A stretch of DNA of 64,000 bases from NCBI RefSeq assembly GCF_030027245.1, contig NZ_JASERT010000001.1, positions 2,791,211 through 2,855,210 of the forward strand. Direction: 5' to 3'. The notes under the pieces were generated by a model. The model did not search any database. It was given only the letters and a program-made list of their open reading frames with translations, and was not told where the DNA came from. This stretch comes from Asticcacaulis sp. EMRT-3. Lineage in GTDB: Bacteria > Pseudomonadota > Alphaproteobacteria > Caulobacterales > Caulobacteraceae. Shown in pieces: positions 17,154 to 25,852 of the stretch; position 1 is the first letter of the stretch, and every line of letters begins with the position of its first letter. Made by a program: the position numbers and the translations under genes.

Positions 17154-17435
17154 TTAAGACACGGGCGGCCATTGCCGCCATGTGCTGATCAGGGCGAGCT
17201 CCCGGATTTCCTCGCTCTGGATTTCGTAAATCAGGCGGTAGTGTTCGTGGGGAATAAGTTCCCGTGTGCCCGCGATGCTGCCGGGGCGGCCTTGCTGCGG
17301 GAAGTCGAGCAGCCCCTCAGCGGCGCGCCGAAACAGGTCGTCCATGCCCAAGGCGGCGCGCGGATTATCGGCGGCGATAAATTCAAGAATATTGAGACGA
17401 TCCGCCAGCGCTTTTGGCGCCCAGACCAGTTTCAC
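17154..17435 (-). CDS. ParE/RelE-superfamily toxin
   Basis: A 93-residue protein with the RelE/ParE fold pattern. MKLVWAPKALADRLNILEFI forms strand 1 and the first helices, then come FPQQGRPGSIAGTRELIP and HYRLIYEIQ, ending LALISTWRQWPP. The Arg in the GTRELI strand and the YRLIYEI strand are typical of ParE and YoeB-like toxins. Whether it poisons gyrase (ParE) or cuts mRNA (RelE) cannot be told. Its start overlaps the antitoxin stop by ATGA. Confidence 0.85.
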   Translation of the reverse strand: MKLVWAPKALADRLNILEFIAADNPRAALGMDDLFRRAAEGLLDFPQQGRPGSIAGTRELIPHEHYRLIYEIQSEEIRELALISTWRQWPPVS

Positions 17436-17707
17436 CGCTCACCCAGAAGCTGGCGTCTCGCTGCCATAGCCGCTTCCACGTCTTCGTGCGCAATGCCCTG
17501 ACCCGCCGCCAGCGATCCCCTTGCGGCCTCGACCTTGTGCTGGACAAACGCTTCATAGTCGCGGGCTTCGCGCTGCTGCTTGATGAAGTCGCGCATCATG
17601 TCGCGGACGACCTGCGACGCCGAGCGATGCGCCGCTTCGGCCTCGGCCTTAAACGCCGTGTGCAGGTCGGATTCGAGTTTCATGGTGAACAGGGCTTGCT
17701 TGGACAT
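17432..17707 (-). CDS. Ribbon-helix-helix antitoxin of the ParE-type pair
   Basis: A 91-residue antitoxin. MSKQALFTMKLESDLHTAF is the DNA-binding beta strand and first helix of a ribbon-helix-helix domain, and HRSASQVVRDMMRDFI the second helix. The C-terminal half (residues about 45-91) would wrap the toxin. The ATG at 17707 is chosen over the open-frame start at 17758 because the longer form would run through the operator palindrome. Antitoxin-first order and a 4-base overlap are typical of autoregulated type II systems. Confidence 0.85.
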   Translation of the reverse strand: MSKQALFTMKLESDLHTAFKAEAEAAHRSASQVVRDMMRDFIKQQREARDYEAFVQHKVEAARGSLAAGQGIAHEDVEAAMAARRQLLGER

Positions 17708-17719
17708 AAGGGCACTCCG

Positions 17720-17738
17720 GTATATAATACGTATATAC
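17720..17738 (-). promoter_or_regulatory. Predicted autoregulatory operator of the toxin-antitoxin pair
   Basis: GTATATA-N5-TATATAC is a perfect 7-bp inverted repeat 13 bp before the antitoxin ATG. AT-rich symmetrical sites at this position are the usual targets of ribbon-helix-helix antitoxins, and the site could overlap the -10 element. Confidence 0.6.
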
Positions 17739-17778
17739 GGAATGGGGCGCTCAGGCAATCAAATCGCCACGAGACATT

Positions 17779-18390
17779 TCAAACTTGAGGAGATGTACCA
17801 AATGCGTCTGCCATTCTGGGGCGGTCATAGTCCAGAAGCCATGTGTCAAATTGCTGATACAGTTCAGAAATCGCTTCCTTAGTGATGGAAATGATGTCCA
17901 TTCCGCGATCATCATAGGCGTTCACCAGTATGCCGTTCTTTAAATCGACAAGTTTAGTTAGCACTGGCGCTTGAGGCATGACGCCGATCTCATGGGCAAT
18001 CTGGTTCCAAAGGAGTATATCAGCTTGATCCCAGGTGAGGTTAACTGCACGATGGGGCCGGGTCGTGGCCTCATTATCGAATTTGTCTTCGGGCCAAATA
18101 TAGTCGTTCCAAGCTAATAGATTGGGCTCAGTAGGCACGGCCATGTCCTCTATTTTTTCAAAAGCGGTCTCTTTCGTCCACCTGCTCACTTCTCTTTGCG
18201 AATCGGGATAGGCGGCAATTACCCCAACCAATTGCTCGGTTCGTAGAGCTGCGCGAGCTAGGGTGCGGGCTCGATCATAACTACTTTTGAACATTGTCAC
18301 GTAGGGGCCGCCTTGGTTCAACTCGAACCTTAGCCGATACGGCGATGCCCAAAAATCGTTTTGCCATTCAGATCCTAAATATATGGTCAT
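17779..18390 (-). CDS. DUF3885 domain-containing protein
   Basis: A 203-residue cytoplasmic protein. The C-terminal half carries ILVNAYDDRGMDIISI and FDTWLLDYDRPRMADAF, which I know as the core of DUF3885, a family without known function. The N-terminal half contains YDRARTLARAALR and several Trp. The gene is visibly richer in A+T than its neighbours, suggesting recent acquisition. It lies upstream of the toxin-antitoxin pair on the same strand, separated by about 70 bp that hold the antitoxin operator. DUF3885 genes often sit alone in accessory regions. Confidence 0.75.
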   Translation of the reverse strand: MTIYLGSEWQNDFWASPYRLRFELNQGGPYVTMFKSSYDRARTLARAALRTEQLVGVIAAYPDSQREVSRWTKETAFEKIEDMAVPTEPNLLAWNDYIWPEDKFDNEATTRPHRAVNLTWDQADILLWNQIAHEIGVMPQAPVLTKLVDLKNGILVNAYDDRGMDIISITKEAISELYQQFDTWLLDYDRPRMADAFGTSPQV

Positions 18391-18462
18391 TATTACCTAT
18401 AGGCATCAACGTTCAAAGCCTGCAACCAAAGATCGGGTCAATGAATTTAGCAAAAAAGCGCT

Positions 18463-18633
18463 ATGCTACGGGCTTTTTTTGCGCAGATCGACGCCGATAT
18501 TTCCGTCTCACAACTGTTTGAGGATTTGCTTGGCTCGTCGGTGATGGCGCAATCGGAACGCAGGCTGGTGGCCAGTCGCAACAATGGCGCAAAAGGCGGT
18601 CGGCCCAAATCGGGTGAGCGCAAATCGGCATAA
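18463..18633 (+). CDS. Possible 56-residue protein or gene fragment
   Basis: A short frame MLRAFFAQIDADISVSQLFE... ending NNGAKGGRPKSGERKSA. The last 17 residues are basic, with a GGRPKS AT-hook-like patch. No good Shine-Dalgarno precedes it and the upstream 70 bp are AT-rich, so it may be the tail of a truncated gene. The minus-strand frames over the same region are repeat-derived and less likely. Confidence 0.4.
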   Translation: MLRAFFAQIDADISVSQLFEDLLGSSVMAQSERRLVASRNNGAKGGRPKSGERKSA

Positions 18634-18654
18634 CAAGGGGCTCGGCTGACAGTA

Positions 18655-18718
18655 TGCCCCTCCCACCGCTTCGCGGTCCCCCCTCCCCGTAAACGGGGCG
18701 GGAGAGGGGGGCTAACCT
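18655..18718. repeat. GC-rich palindromic element (CCTCCCC type)
   Basis: CCCCTCCC...GCTTCGCGGT...CCTCCCCGTAAACGGGGCGGGAGAGGGG: a hairpin with a GTAAAC loop like the ones at 58125-58237. Non-coding. Confidence 0.7.
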
Positions 18719-18730
18719 TGCGCAAAGAGG

Positions 18731-18773
18731 CTCAAAAAAAGGGGGCGCATGGGGGAAACCTGTTTCCCCCATG
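18731..18773 (-). terminator. Terminator of fba
   Basis: Immediately after the fba stop an 11- to 12-bp perfect stem (CATGGGGGAAAC with GTTTCCCCCATG, 18748-18773) is followed on the minus strand by CGCCCCC and seven T. The gap of seven bases between stem and T run is longer than usual. Confidence 0.7.
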
Positions 18774-18774
18774 A

Positions 18775-19812
18775 TTACAGATAAAACTGCGTCATGGCCT
18801 GCAAGCTGACCGGCTTGATCTTCGGCGCCATGCCCGCCGCGCCGAACTGTTCGAAGCGGTCTTCGCAGACCTGTTGCATCAGGGCATAGGCCGGCTTGAA
18901 ATAGGTGCGCGGGTCGAAGACCGACGGGCTCTCCACAAAGGTCTTGCGGATACCGGCGGTGATGGCCAGACGCAGATCGGTATCAATATTGATTTTGCGC
19001 ACGCCCATCTTGATCGCCTTTTGCAATTCCTCGACCGGAACGCCCCAGGTTTGCGGGATTTCGCCGCCGTTTTCGTTGATAATGTCCTGCAAATCCTGCG
19101 GCACCGAGGACGAGCCGTGCATGACCAGGTGGGTATTGGGCAGGCGCTTGTGGATCTCGGCGATGACGTGCATGGCCAGCACTTCGCCATCGGGTTTGCG
19201 CGTGAATTTGTAAGCGCCGTGCGAGGTGCCCATCGCAATGGCCAGGGCATCGACGTGGGTTTTGGCGACGAACTCAACCGCCTGTTCGGGGTCGGTCAGG
19301 AGCTGGTCGTGCGACAGAACGCCTTCGGCGCCGTGGCCGTCCTCCGCCTCGCCCATGCCGGTTTCGAGTGAGCCCAGCACGCCCAGCTCGCCTTCGACCG
19401 ACACGCCGCAGGCATGGGCCATCTCGACCACCTTGCGCGTGACATCGACATTATAGTCGAAATCGGCGGGGGTCTTGGCGTCGGCCATCAACGAACCATC
19501 CATCATCACCGAGGTGAAGCCGTGCTGGATGGCCGAGGCGCAGGTGCCCAAGGAATTGCCGTGATCCTGGTGCATACAGAGCGGAATTTCGGGGTAGATT
19601 TCGGCCAGGGCATTGATGATGCGTTTCAGCATCAGGTCATTGGCATAGGCGCGCGCGCCACGCGAGGCTTGCAGGATCACAGGCGACTGCGTTTTGCGCG
19701 CCGCCTCCATGATCGCGGTGCCCTGCTCCATATTGTTGATATTGAAGGCGGGCATACCGTAGCCGTTCTCGGCGGCGTGGTCGAGCAATTGTCGTAAGCT
19801 GATACGAGCCAT
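18775..19812 (-). CDS. fba: Fructose-bisphosphate aldolase, class II
   Basis: A 345-residue zinc-dependent aldolase (CbbA-like class II) that interconverts fructose-1,6-bisphosphate with DHAP and glyceraldehyde-3-phosphate. The zinc site HQDHGN is at residues 81-86. [14 protein letters not shown], the GTSHGAYKF loop and MHGSSSVP (second zinc His and phosphate binding), and KINIDTDLR, with the Schiff-free enolate site, follow in order. It is the third gene of the minus-strand gap-pgk-fba series and has its own terminator just downstream. Confidence 0.96.
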   Translation of the reverse strand: MARISLRQLLDHAAENGYGMPAFNINNMEQGTAIMEAARKTQSPVILQASRGARAYANDLMLKRIINALAEIYPEIPLCMHQDHGNSLGTCASAIQHGFTSVMMDGSLMADAKTPADFDYNVDVTRKVVEMAHACGVSVEGELGVLGSLETGMGEAEDGHGAEGVLSHDQLLTDPEQAVEFVAKTHVDALAIAMGTSHGAYKFTRKPDGEVLAMHVIAEIHKRLPNTHLVMHGSSSVPQDLQDIINENGGEIPQTWGVPVEELQKAIKMGVRKINIDTDLRLAITAGIRKTFVESPSVFDPRTYFKPAYALMQQVCEDRFEQFGAAGMAPKIKPVSLQAMTQFYL

Positions 19813-19930
19813 CGTGTTCCTCTTTCATGGTGGCCCTGTGGCGGGGCCTCAAAATCGCCGGGCGGCGTGGTCTTTTGACCTGTTGTGCCGCCGCCCGTTG
19901 TAAAATTCAATTATGTTTCCGTAACCTGTT

Positions 19931-21127
19931 TCAGGCTTCGAGCGCGGCGACGCCCGGCAGCACCTTGCCTTCCATCCATTCGAGGAAGGCCCCGCCAGCG
20001 GTCGAAACAAAGGTCATGTCGGCCATGACGCCGGCATGGTTGAGCGCCGCCACGGTGTCGCCACCGCCCGCAACCGCTACCAGTTTACCGGCTTTGGTTT
20101 GTGACGCAGCAAATTTCGCTGCCGCCACGGTTGCTGCATCAAAGGGTGGCAATTCGAACACACCCAAGGGGCCGTTCCAGATCAGGGTTTTGGCACCGGC
20201 CATCACCTTGCACAGTTCATCGACCGTTTTCGGGCCTGCATCGAAGATCTTGTCGGCGTCCGAAAGCGCTGCGCCAATATCCTCGGTACGGTTGGCGGCG
20301 TGGGCCTTGAAATCCTGTGCCACCACGATGTCGAGCGGCAGCAGGATGCGGCAATCGGCTTGCGCCGCCGCGGCCATGATCTCAAGGGCGGTGGCTTTCA
20401 GGTCTTTTTCGCACAAGCTCCCGCCGACATCATAACCTTGCGCATAAAGGAAGGTATTGGCCATGCCGCCGCCAATCGACAGGTAATCGAGCTTGCTGAC
20501 CAGGTTTTTCAGCAGGTCGAGCTTGGTCGAAACCTTCGAGCCGCCGACAATGCCAAGCGTCGGGCGTTCAGGATTGCCCAGCGCCTTATCGAGCGCCAGA
20601 AGTTCGCGCTTCATGCTTTCGCCCGCATAGGACGGCAGCAGATGGGCGACGCCTTCGGTGGAGGCGTGGGCGCGGTGGGCGGCGGAAAAGGCGTCATTGA
20701 CGTAGAGATCGCCGAGCGCGGCCAGTTGCGCGGCAAAGTCAGGATCGTTCTTTTCTTCGCCGGCATGGAAGCGGACATTTTCGAGCAGGGCCACGCCGCC
20801 CGCAGGCAGCAGTTTCAGCACATCGGCGGCGTCGGGGCCAACGCAATCGGCGGCGAAGGCGACCGTGGTGCCGAGCAGGGCCGACAGGGCGGGCGCGACG
20901 AATTTCAGGCTCATCTCCGGCACGACCTTGCCTTTCGGGCGGTCGAAATGGGCCAGTAGGGCGATTTTCGCGCCCAGAGATTGCAGCTTTTTGATCGTCG
21001 GCAGGGCCACCTTCAGGCGGGTGTCGTCGGTGATGCGACCATCCTCGACCGGCACGTTGAAATCGACGCGCACCAAAGCGGTCTTGCCGTGGAGATCGGA
21101 CAGGTCGTCGAGGGTTTTGAAGGTCAT
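19931..21127 (-). CDS. pgk: Phosphoglycerate kinase
   Basis: A 398-residue two-domain kinase transferring phosphate from 1,3-bisphosphoglycerate to [17 protein letters not shown] opens the N-terminal 3-phosphoglycerate domain; HFDRPKG, the ALLENVRFH loop, [12 protein letters not shown] (hinge and nucleotide domain) and [13 protein letters not shown] near the C terminus are all present. The open frame extends to 21421 through a palindromic repeat and across the gap terminator, so the ATG at 21127 (MTFKTLDDL) is taken; it gives the usual family length. Between gap and pgk lie a terminator and a repeat, so pgk probably has its own promoter. Confidence 0.96.
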   Translation of the reverse strand: MTFKTLDDLSDLHGKTALVRVDFNVPVEDGRITDDTRLKVALPTIKKLQSLGAKIALLAHFDRPKGKVVPEMSLKFVAPALSALLGTTVAFAADCVGPDAADVLKLLPAGGVALLENVRFHAGEEKNDPDFAAQLAALGDLYVNDAFSAAHRAHASTEGVAHLLPSYAGESMKRELLALDKALGNPERPTLGIVGGSKVSTKLDLLKNLVSKLDYLSIGGGMANTFLYAQGYDVGGSLCEKDLKATALEIMAAAAQADCRILLPLDIVVAQDFKAHAANRTEDIGAALSDADKIFDAGPKTVDELCKVMAGAKTLIWNGPLGVFELPPFDAATVAAAKFAASQTKAGKLVAVAGGGDTVAALNHAGVMADMTFVSTAGGAFLEWMEGKVLPGVAALEA

Positions 21128-21159
21128 GGAAGGCTCCGGCGAAGGAAAAGGACAGTCAG

Positions 21160-21233
21160 AAACCCCACCACCATTCGCTACGCTCATGGTCCCCCTCCCC
21201 AAACGCTTCGCGTTCAGGGAGGTATAGGGGGCT
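21160..21233. repeat. GC-rich palindromic element between gap and pgk
   Basis: AACCCCACCACCATTCGCTACGCTCATGGTCCCCCTCCCC...GGGAGG-TATAGGGGG. The first 35 bases closely match the copy at 40800-40888. It is non-coding and lies in the pgk leader. Confidence 0.75.
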
Positions 21234-21238
21234 TTATG

Positions 21239-21270
21239 AAAAACCCCGCCAGGCATACCCGGCGGGGTCT
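21239..21270 (-). terminator. Terminator of gap
   Basis: CCCCGCC (21244-21250) pairs with GGCGGGG (21261-21267) and the minus strand ends in five T. It is directly downstream of the gap stop codon. Confidence 0.85.
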
Positions 21271-21275
21271 GTTTA

Positions 21276-22298
21276 TCAGAGGAATTTGCCAAACGCGACG
21301 GCGGTGTCGGCCATGCGGGTCGAGAAGCCCCACTCATTGTCGTACCATGACAGGATGCGCACCAGACGGCTGCCGATGACCTGGGTTTGCGGCAGGGCGA
21401 AGGTCGAGGACGCCGGTTCATGGTTGAAATCGCGCGATACCAAAGGCTCGTCCGTATAGGCCAGCACGCCCTTCATGGCGCCATCGGCGGCGGCCTTGAT
21501 GGCGGCGTTGATCTCGTCCTTGGTCACGTCGCGGCCCGCATTGAAGACCAGATCGACGCAGGAGACGTTCGGCGTCGGCACGCGCACCGACGAGCCATCG
21601 AACTTGCCCTTCAGCTCCGGGATGACCAGACCGATGGCCTTGGCCGCACCGGTCGAGGTCGGGATGATGGAAAGGGCGGCGGCGCGGGCGCGATACAGAT
21701 CCTTGTGCATCTGGTCGAGCGAGGGCTGGTCATTGGTATAGGAGTGGATCGTCGTCATATAGCCCGACTCGATGCCGCACAGATCGTTCAGCACCTTGGC
21801 GACAGGGGCCAGACAGTTGGTGGTGCACGAGGCGTTGGAGATGACCATATCCTGCGCGGTCAGGCTGTCGGTATTGACGCCGTACACGATGGTCTTGTCG
21901 GCGCCGTCCGAAGGGGCAGAGACGAGGACGCGCTTGGCGCCCGCTTCGAGATGGGCGGCGGCCTTGTCGCGCGCCGTGAAGATGCCCGTGCATTCAAAGG
22001 CGATGTCCACGTTCAGCGCCTTGTGCGGCAGCTCGGCAGGATTGCGGATCGCCGTCACCTTGATCGGCGCATAGGTCTTGCCATTGGCCTCGATGATCAG
22101 GCTGTCGCCGTCCACCGTCACCTTGGCGGGGAAGCGGCCGTGGATCGAATCGTAGCGCAGCAGGTGTGCATTGGTTTCCACCGGGCCCAGATCGTTGATC
22201 GCAACCACTTCGATGTCGGTACGGTTGTATTCGATGATCGAACGCAGGATGTTACGACCGATACGGCCAAAGCCGTTGATGGCGACACGTAAAGCCAT
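21276..22298 (-). CDS. gap: Glyceraldehyde-3-phosphate dehydrogenase
   Basis: A 340-residue NAD-dependent enzyme oxidising glyceraldehyde-3-phosphate to 1,3-bisphosphoglycerate. [10 protein letters not shown] is the dinucleotide loop, and [13 protein letters not shown] holds the catalytic Cys158; the catalytic His follows in HSYTNDQ. The frame allows a start at 22307, but the only Shine-Dalgarno (AAGGA, 22308-22312) would touch that ATG; it is nine bases from the ATG at 22298, which also gives the normal [12 protein letters not shown] terminus. It is followed by a terminator, then pgk and fba. The 158 bp before it separate it from the sensor kinase gene and must carry the promoter. Confidence 0.96.
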   Translation of the reverse strand: MALRVAINGFGRIGRNILRSIIEYNRTDIEVVAINDLGPVETNAHLLRYDSIHGRFPAKVTVDGDSLIIEANGKTYAPIKVTAIRNPAELPHKALNVDIAFECTGIFTARDKAAAHLEAGAKRVLVSAPSDGADKTIVYGVNTDSLTAQDMVISNASCTTNCLAPVAKVLNDLCGIESGYMTTIHSYTNDQPSLDQMHKDLYRARAAALSIIPTSTGAAKAIGLVIPELKGKFDGSSVRVPTPNVSCVDLVFNAGRDVTKDEINAAIKAAADGAMKGVLAYTDEPLVSRDFNHEPASSTFALPQTQVIGSRLVRILSWYDNEWGFSTRMADTAVAFGKFL

Positions 22299-22456
22299 GA
22301 TGGACATTCCTTTTTATAAGACGCAAAGCTCAAGGACAGGCGCGCGTGGTTCTTCAAACCGAAGGCCCGTCAAGTCAAGCCCTATTTCGCGCTGCACTCC
22401 ATATGATAACGCTATCATCGCAATTCCAGAGCGGGGCCTTATTTCGATGCGCTTAT

Positions 22457-23989
22457 CTACCCCTCGCGCCACAGCGGCAGGGTAAGGCGCGCCTCCAGTC
22501 CGGCGATCTCAGAACCGGCATAGCGGTTGTGCAGGGTGAGCGCCCCGCCCTGCGCCTCGGCCAGGGCGCGGGCCACGCTGAGGCCCAGACCCGTGCCGCC
22601 CGTATCGCGGTTGCGCGAGGCTTCCAGCCGGTAAAACGGCTCGAACACGGCCTCCAGCGTCTCCGGCGGCAGGCCGGGGCCCTCATCGAGGATGTGCAGT
22701 TCGGCCATGTTGCCGCGCGTCGAAAGCGCGATGCGGCAACCGCCGGCATAACGCCCGGCATTCTCGATCAGATTGGTGAGGATGCGGCTAAGCGCAATCT
22801 GGTCGCCGCGCACCGTGACATGCGCCTCGATCAGCGGCGTTTCGATCTCGCAGATCGCGCTTAAGTCTTCGGCCAGGCTTTCGACAAGTGAAGACAAATC
22901 GAGCGGACGTAAGCTTTCGCCCAGCTTGTGGGCGCTGGTGAAACTCATGGCCGAGCGGATCAGGCCGTCCATATGGGCAATGTCCTGAGACAGCTTATCA
23001 CGAATGGGCGTCGGCAGATCCTCGATCCGCAGACGCATCCGCGCCAGCGGCGTTTTCAGGTCATGGGCGATGGCCCCCATCAGCATGGTGCGGCTTTCCA
23101 CCTGCTTACGGATGCGCATTTGCATGGCGTTGAGCACGAGCGCGGCCTGGCGCACTTCGCGCGGCCCCACGGCCAGAACGGGCGGCGCGTCGTCCTCGAC
23201 GCTGAGCTTGGCGGCGGCTTCCGAAAAGGCGATGATCGGCCGCGACAGGCGCTGCGACAACAGATAGGCCAGCGGCAGGATGATCAGCGCCCCCAGGCCG
23301 AAACCGAACAGCAGGCGTTCCTGCCACGGCTCGATCAGGGTCTTCGGCTCGGTGATGACGCGGTAACGGCCATTGGGCAGTTTCCAGGCGGCACTGAAGG
23401 CCGGAAAGATGATATTGGCGCGCGTATCGGCGGTTATGCTCGGCCCGCCGAAATCATGCGGACGCAGACCGAAAGGCGGCAAAGGGTGATGGCCGGGGCC
23501 GTTTTGCACGGGCGGCACAGCTTGATTCAGCGGGCCTTGTTGCGGCGGGCCCTGATCCGGGCCAAACAGGCGGTCGGCAGAGCGGTGATGCTCGAAATCG
23601 CGGCGGGGCGTGAAATGCACCCAGATCGTATCGACCGGCACGGCCAGTTCCTCGGCGAGGCGCGCGCTGACAAGGGCCTGAAACGCCCAAATGCCGGTTT
23701 GATGGCCGGGATCGCGCACCACATAGTCGGGCGGAACGTCGCGGGTTTCGGCGCGCAACAGATGGCCGTTATGCAGGCGCGCCTGACCGGTTTTCAGGGC
23801 GGCGGCGGCCTCGGCCAGCGTATAGCCCGAAGGCGGCGGGGCCGGAGCCTTCAGCACCAGCAGGGTATTGATGATCAGGGCCAGGGCCAGCACGATCAGC
23901 GACAGGCCCAGCACCTGCCAGAAGATGGGCAGGGCGTTCAGGGTGTCGCGCCGAACCGGAGCGGGGGACGCAGGCGTGGTTTCGGGCAT
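22457..23989 (-). CDS. Sensor histidine kinase, EnvZ-like
   Basis: A 510-residue inner-membrane kinase. TM1 is at about 23-46, then a periplasmic domain (about 47-224) rich in Pro and His (FEHHRSAD, GPGHHPLPPF), TM2 at about 225-246, HAMP, and HisKA with the phospho-acceptor His309 in AIAHDLKTPLARMRLR. The HATPase domain has the N box NLIENAGRY (Asn410), DEGPGL and GGTGLGLSVA. The dimerisation motif is of the EnvZ type. It is 8 bp downstream of its response regulator, in one operon. The His-rich periplasmic loop suggests metal or pH sensing (inference). Confidence 0.93.
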   Translation of the reverse strand: MPETTPASPAPVRRDTLNALPIFWQVLGLSLIVLALALIINTLLVLKAPAPPPSGYTLAEAAAALKTGQARLHNGHLLRAETRDVPPDYVVRDPGHQTGIWAFQALVSARLAEELAVPVDTIWVHFTPRRDFEHHRSADRLFGPDQGPPQQGPLNQAVPPVQNGPGHHPLPPFGLRPHDFGGPSITADTRANIIFPAFSAAWKLPNGRYRVITEPKTLIEPWQERLLFGFGLGALIILPLAYLLSQRLSRPIIAFSEAAAKLSVEDDAPPVLAVGPREVRQAALVLNAMQMRIRKQVESRTMLMGAIAHDLKTPLARMRLRIEDLPTPIRDKLSQDIAHMDGLIRSAMSFTSAHKLGESLRPLDLSSLVESLAEDLSAICEIETPLIEAHVTVRGDQIALSRILTNLIENAGRYAGGCRIALSTRGNMAELHILDEGPGLPPETLEAVFEPFYRLEASRNRDTGGTGLGLSVARALAEAQGGALTLHNRYAGSEIAGLEARLTLPLWREG

Positions 23990-23997
23990 GTGCGGCG

Positions 23998-24726
23998 CTA
24001 TTTCAGCGGCTTGAACATATAGCCGATGCCGCGGATCGTGCGGATAATGTCCTCGGCATGGTCGTCGCTCAGCTTGCGGCGCAGGCGCGAAATCTGCACA
24101 TCGATGGCGCGGTCGAACGATTCGGCATTGGGGCCATGCAGGTAATCGAGGATCTGGTCGCGTGACAGGGCGCGGCCGGGGCGATCCAGAAAGACGCGCA
24201 GCAGCTCGAATTCGGCATTGGACAGGGCCACCTGCATCCCGTCGGGCCGGATCAGGGTGCGCTTGATATTGTCGAGCTGCCAGCCGAAGAAATGGCTGAG
24301 CGGCGATGTGCCGTCCTGACCGGCGTGCGCTTCGCGGCGGCGCAGCACGGCGCGGATGCGGGCCAGCAGTTCGCGCGGATGAAACGGCTTGGCCATATAG
24401 TCGTCGGCCCCCAGTTCGAGCCCGACAATGCGGTCAATCTCCTCACCGCGCGCCGACAGCATGATGACCGGCGGGCCGCCGCCTTCATTGAGGCGCTTGC
24501 ACACCGACAGGCCATCCTCGCCCGGCATCATATAGTCGAGCACTACCAGTTCGATGTCGCCACGCGCCAGGATCTTGTCCATGTCGCGCGCCTGAGCGGC
24601 GGTGTGGACGGCATAGCCGTTGTTCGACAGGAACTGGCTGATCAGTTCGCGCAGGTCGGGGTCGTCATCGACGATCAGGACGCGCGGCGGACTGGCTGGG
24701 GCGGGCGTGGGGCTGGACATGAGCAT
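23998..24726 (-). CDS. Response regulator, OmpR family
   Basis: A 242-residue regulator. The receiver domain has the acidic pair in IVDDDPD, the phospho-acceptor Asp64 in VVLDYMMPGEDG, the switch Ser and Lys113 in KPFHP. The C-terminal winged helix of the OmpR/PhoB type (about 150-240) has LSNAEFELLRVFLDRPGRALSRDQIL and ends TIRGIGYMF. The ATG at 24726 or 24720 is more likely than the frame start at 24762. It is the first gene of the pair with the kinase. It is divergent from the EF-hand gene, sharing a 197-bp promoter region, so the EF-hand gene is a candidate target. Confidence 0.92.
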   Translation of the reverse strand: MLMSSPTPAPASPPRVLIVDDDPDLRELISQFLSNNGYAVHTAAQARDMDKILARGDIELVVLDYMMPGEDGLSVCKRLNEGGGPPVIMLSARGEEIDRIVGLELGADDYMAKPFHPRELLARIRAVLRRREAHAGQDGTSPLSHFFGWQLDNIKRTLIRPDGMQVALSNAEFELLRVFLDRPGRALSRDQILDYLHGPNAESFDRAIDVQISRLRRKLSDDHAEDIIRTIRGIGYMFKPLK

Positions 24727-24923
24727 GAAAGGTTCCAAGAAGGCGCAAAAGGACGCGGGCAAGGTGGCGAAACCTTACGGCCTTCTGATTGCCGGTTTGT
24801 AACATGAAAACGCAATCGCGCCCAAATGCGCTGTTTTCTGACATTGCCGGGCAACAGGCGGGCGGCAGGATGGGGGTTCCCGGCGGCGGCGGACGCCTGC
24901 AACCCCAGATGAGGAAAAACATC

Positions 24924-25565
24924 ATGTTGAAACCTAGCCTCGCCCTTGGCAGCCTGCTGGGCAGCGCAGCGGTTCTGCTGGCCGCGCCCGCCCTGGCGCA
25001 AGACGCCGCACCCCCGCCTCCGCCTGCCGATGGCTGTCATATGCATCGTCCCAGTTTCGCCGAACTTGACACCAATCACGATGGCAAGCTCGACAAGGCC
25101 GAACTGGCCGCGCCGATGCAGAAGATGGCCGATAAGATGGCCGACAAGATGGCCGGGCGGATGTTCGACCGGCTCGACACCAATCACGACGGCAGTATCA
25201 GCGAGGCCGAATTCAATGCCGCCCGCCCGCCGCATGGGCCCAAAGGCAGGATGGGCGGCTGGCAGCACGGCTGGCGTCACCACGGCATGAAACATCAGGG
25301 TGGATGGCGGCGTGATCATGATGGCCCGCTGCCGATGGCCACGGGACATATGGGCCACGGTATGGGGCCGATGGCTTTGAAGGCACTCGATACGAATGGC
25401 GATGGCAAGATCAGCTTTGCCGAGTTTTCCGCTCGCATGAAGGCGCGCTTCGACAAGCTCGACACCAATCATGATGGCGTGCTGGAGGCCAGCGAATGGC
25501 CGCAACCGCCCGCGGATGCACCCGCTGGCCCGCCGGAAAACGGCGCTGCGCCTGCGCAAAAATAA
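24924..25565 (+). CDS. Exported EF-hand protein with a His/Met-rich linker
   Basis: A 213-residue periplasmic protein. A signal peptide (SLALGSLLGSAAVLLAAPALA, cleavage after ALA) and a Pro-rich tether precede four EF-hand loops: DTNHDGKLDKAE, DTNHDGSISEAE, DTNGDGKISFAE and DTNHDGVLEASE. Each has the Asp-x-Asn-x-Asp-Gly pattern and a terminal Glu. Between loops two and three is a segment of about 60 residues unusually rich in His and Met (GWRHHGMKHQGG, GHMGHGMGPM), which could bind copper, zinc or nickel. The ATG at 24924 is favoured by GAGGAA at proper spacing. It is divergent from the two-component pair; calcium or transition-metal buffering is inferred. Confidence 0.85.
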   Translation: MLKPSLALGSLLGSAAVLLAAPALAQDAAPPPPPADGCHMHRPSFAELDTNHDGKLDKAELAAPMQKMADKMADKMAGRMFDRLDTNHDGSISEAEFNAARPPHGPKGRMGGWQHGWRHHGMKHQGGWRRDHDGPLPMATGHMGHGMGPMALKALDTNGDGKISFAEFSARMKARFDKLDTNHDGVLEASEWPQPPADAPAGPPENGAAPAQK

Positions 25566-25577
25566 TCTGAAAAGAGG

Positions 25578-25735
25578 CGACGGATCGGGTCGGTAGCGGC
25601 GTTTGAAATCCCGAACGTTCTGCACGACGGCTAAGCCGTCCAGAACGGCCTGGTCTGTTGCCGACCGGTATCTCCCCGGAGCCGGTTGTAAGCAGATGAA
25701 CCGTGACAGCCGCCGCTGTCACGGTTCTTTTTTGT
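25578..25735 (+). ncRNA. Candidate structured small RNA or 3' UTR RNA
   Basis: Between the EF-hand stop and a strong terminator lie 130 bases with nested complementary arms. Stem P1 is 10 bp with two wobble pairs (25588-25597 with 25657-25666). Inside it a 7-bp stem (25616-25622 with 25641-25647) is topped by a 6-bp stem GACGGC/GCCGTC with a TAA loop. After P1 comes an ACCGG/CCGGT hairpin (about 25665-25685), then the terminator. It could be an independent sRNA, a 3' UTR-derived RNA of the EF-hand transcript or a decayed element. I could not assign it to a known riboswitch, 6S, SRP or RNase P class. Confidence 0.5.
25698..25733 (+). terminator. Intrinsic terminator of the EF-hand / structured RNA transcript
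   Basis: A 13-bp perfect stem (25698-25710 with 25715-25727), a 4-nt loop CGCC and six T. Confidence 0.95.
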
Positions 25736-25852
25736 TTAGAGCAACGAGCGTTTAATTTGACTTACAAATTGAATGCGAGATGCGGAAAAATGTAAAATGT
25801 AGAGTGGGTTGCATTCCTTTGACCGATTCAATCAGAATGCAGACCACTCTAG
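25736..25852 (+). repeat. 117-bp CTAG-family interspersed repeat, copy B
   Basis: Bounded by TTAG on the left and CTAG on the right. The right-hand CTAG, read on the minus strand, supplies the TAG stop codon of tkt. It has the same two hairpins as the other copies. Confidence 0.9.

Noticed and set aside
21128..21421. N-terminal extension of pgk to 496 residues
   Set aside because: The extension is translated through a palindromic repeat, the gap terminator and the 3' end of gap; the ATG at 21127 gives the normal PGK start and length.
25578..25735. The structured RNA as a known riboswitch, SRP RNA or RNase P RNA
   Set aside because: None of the conserved cores I know (GGAAG of SRP RNA, GAGGAAAGTC of RNase P, cobalamin or glycine switch boxes) occurs in it.
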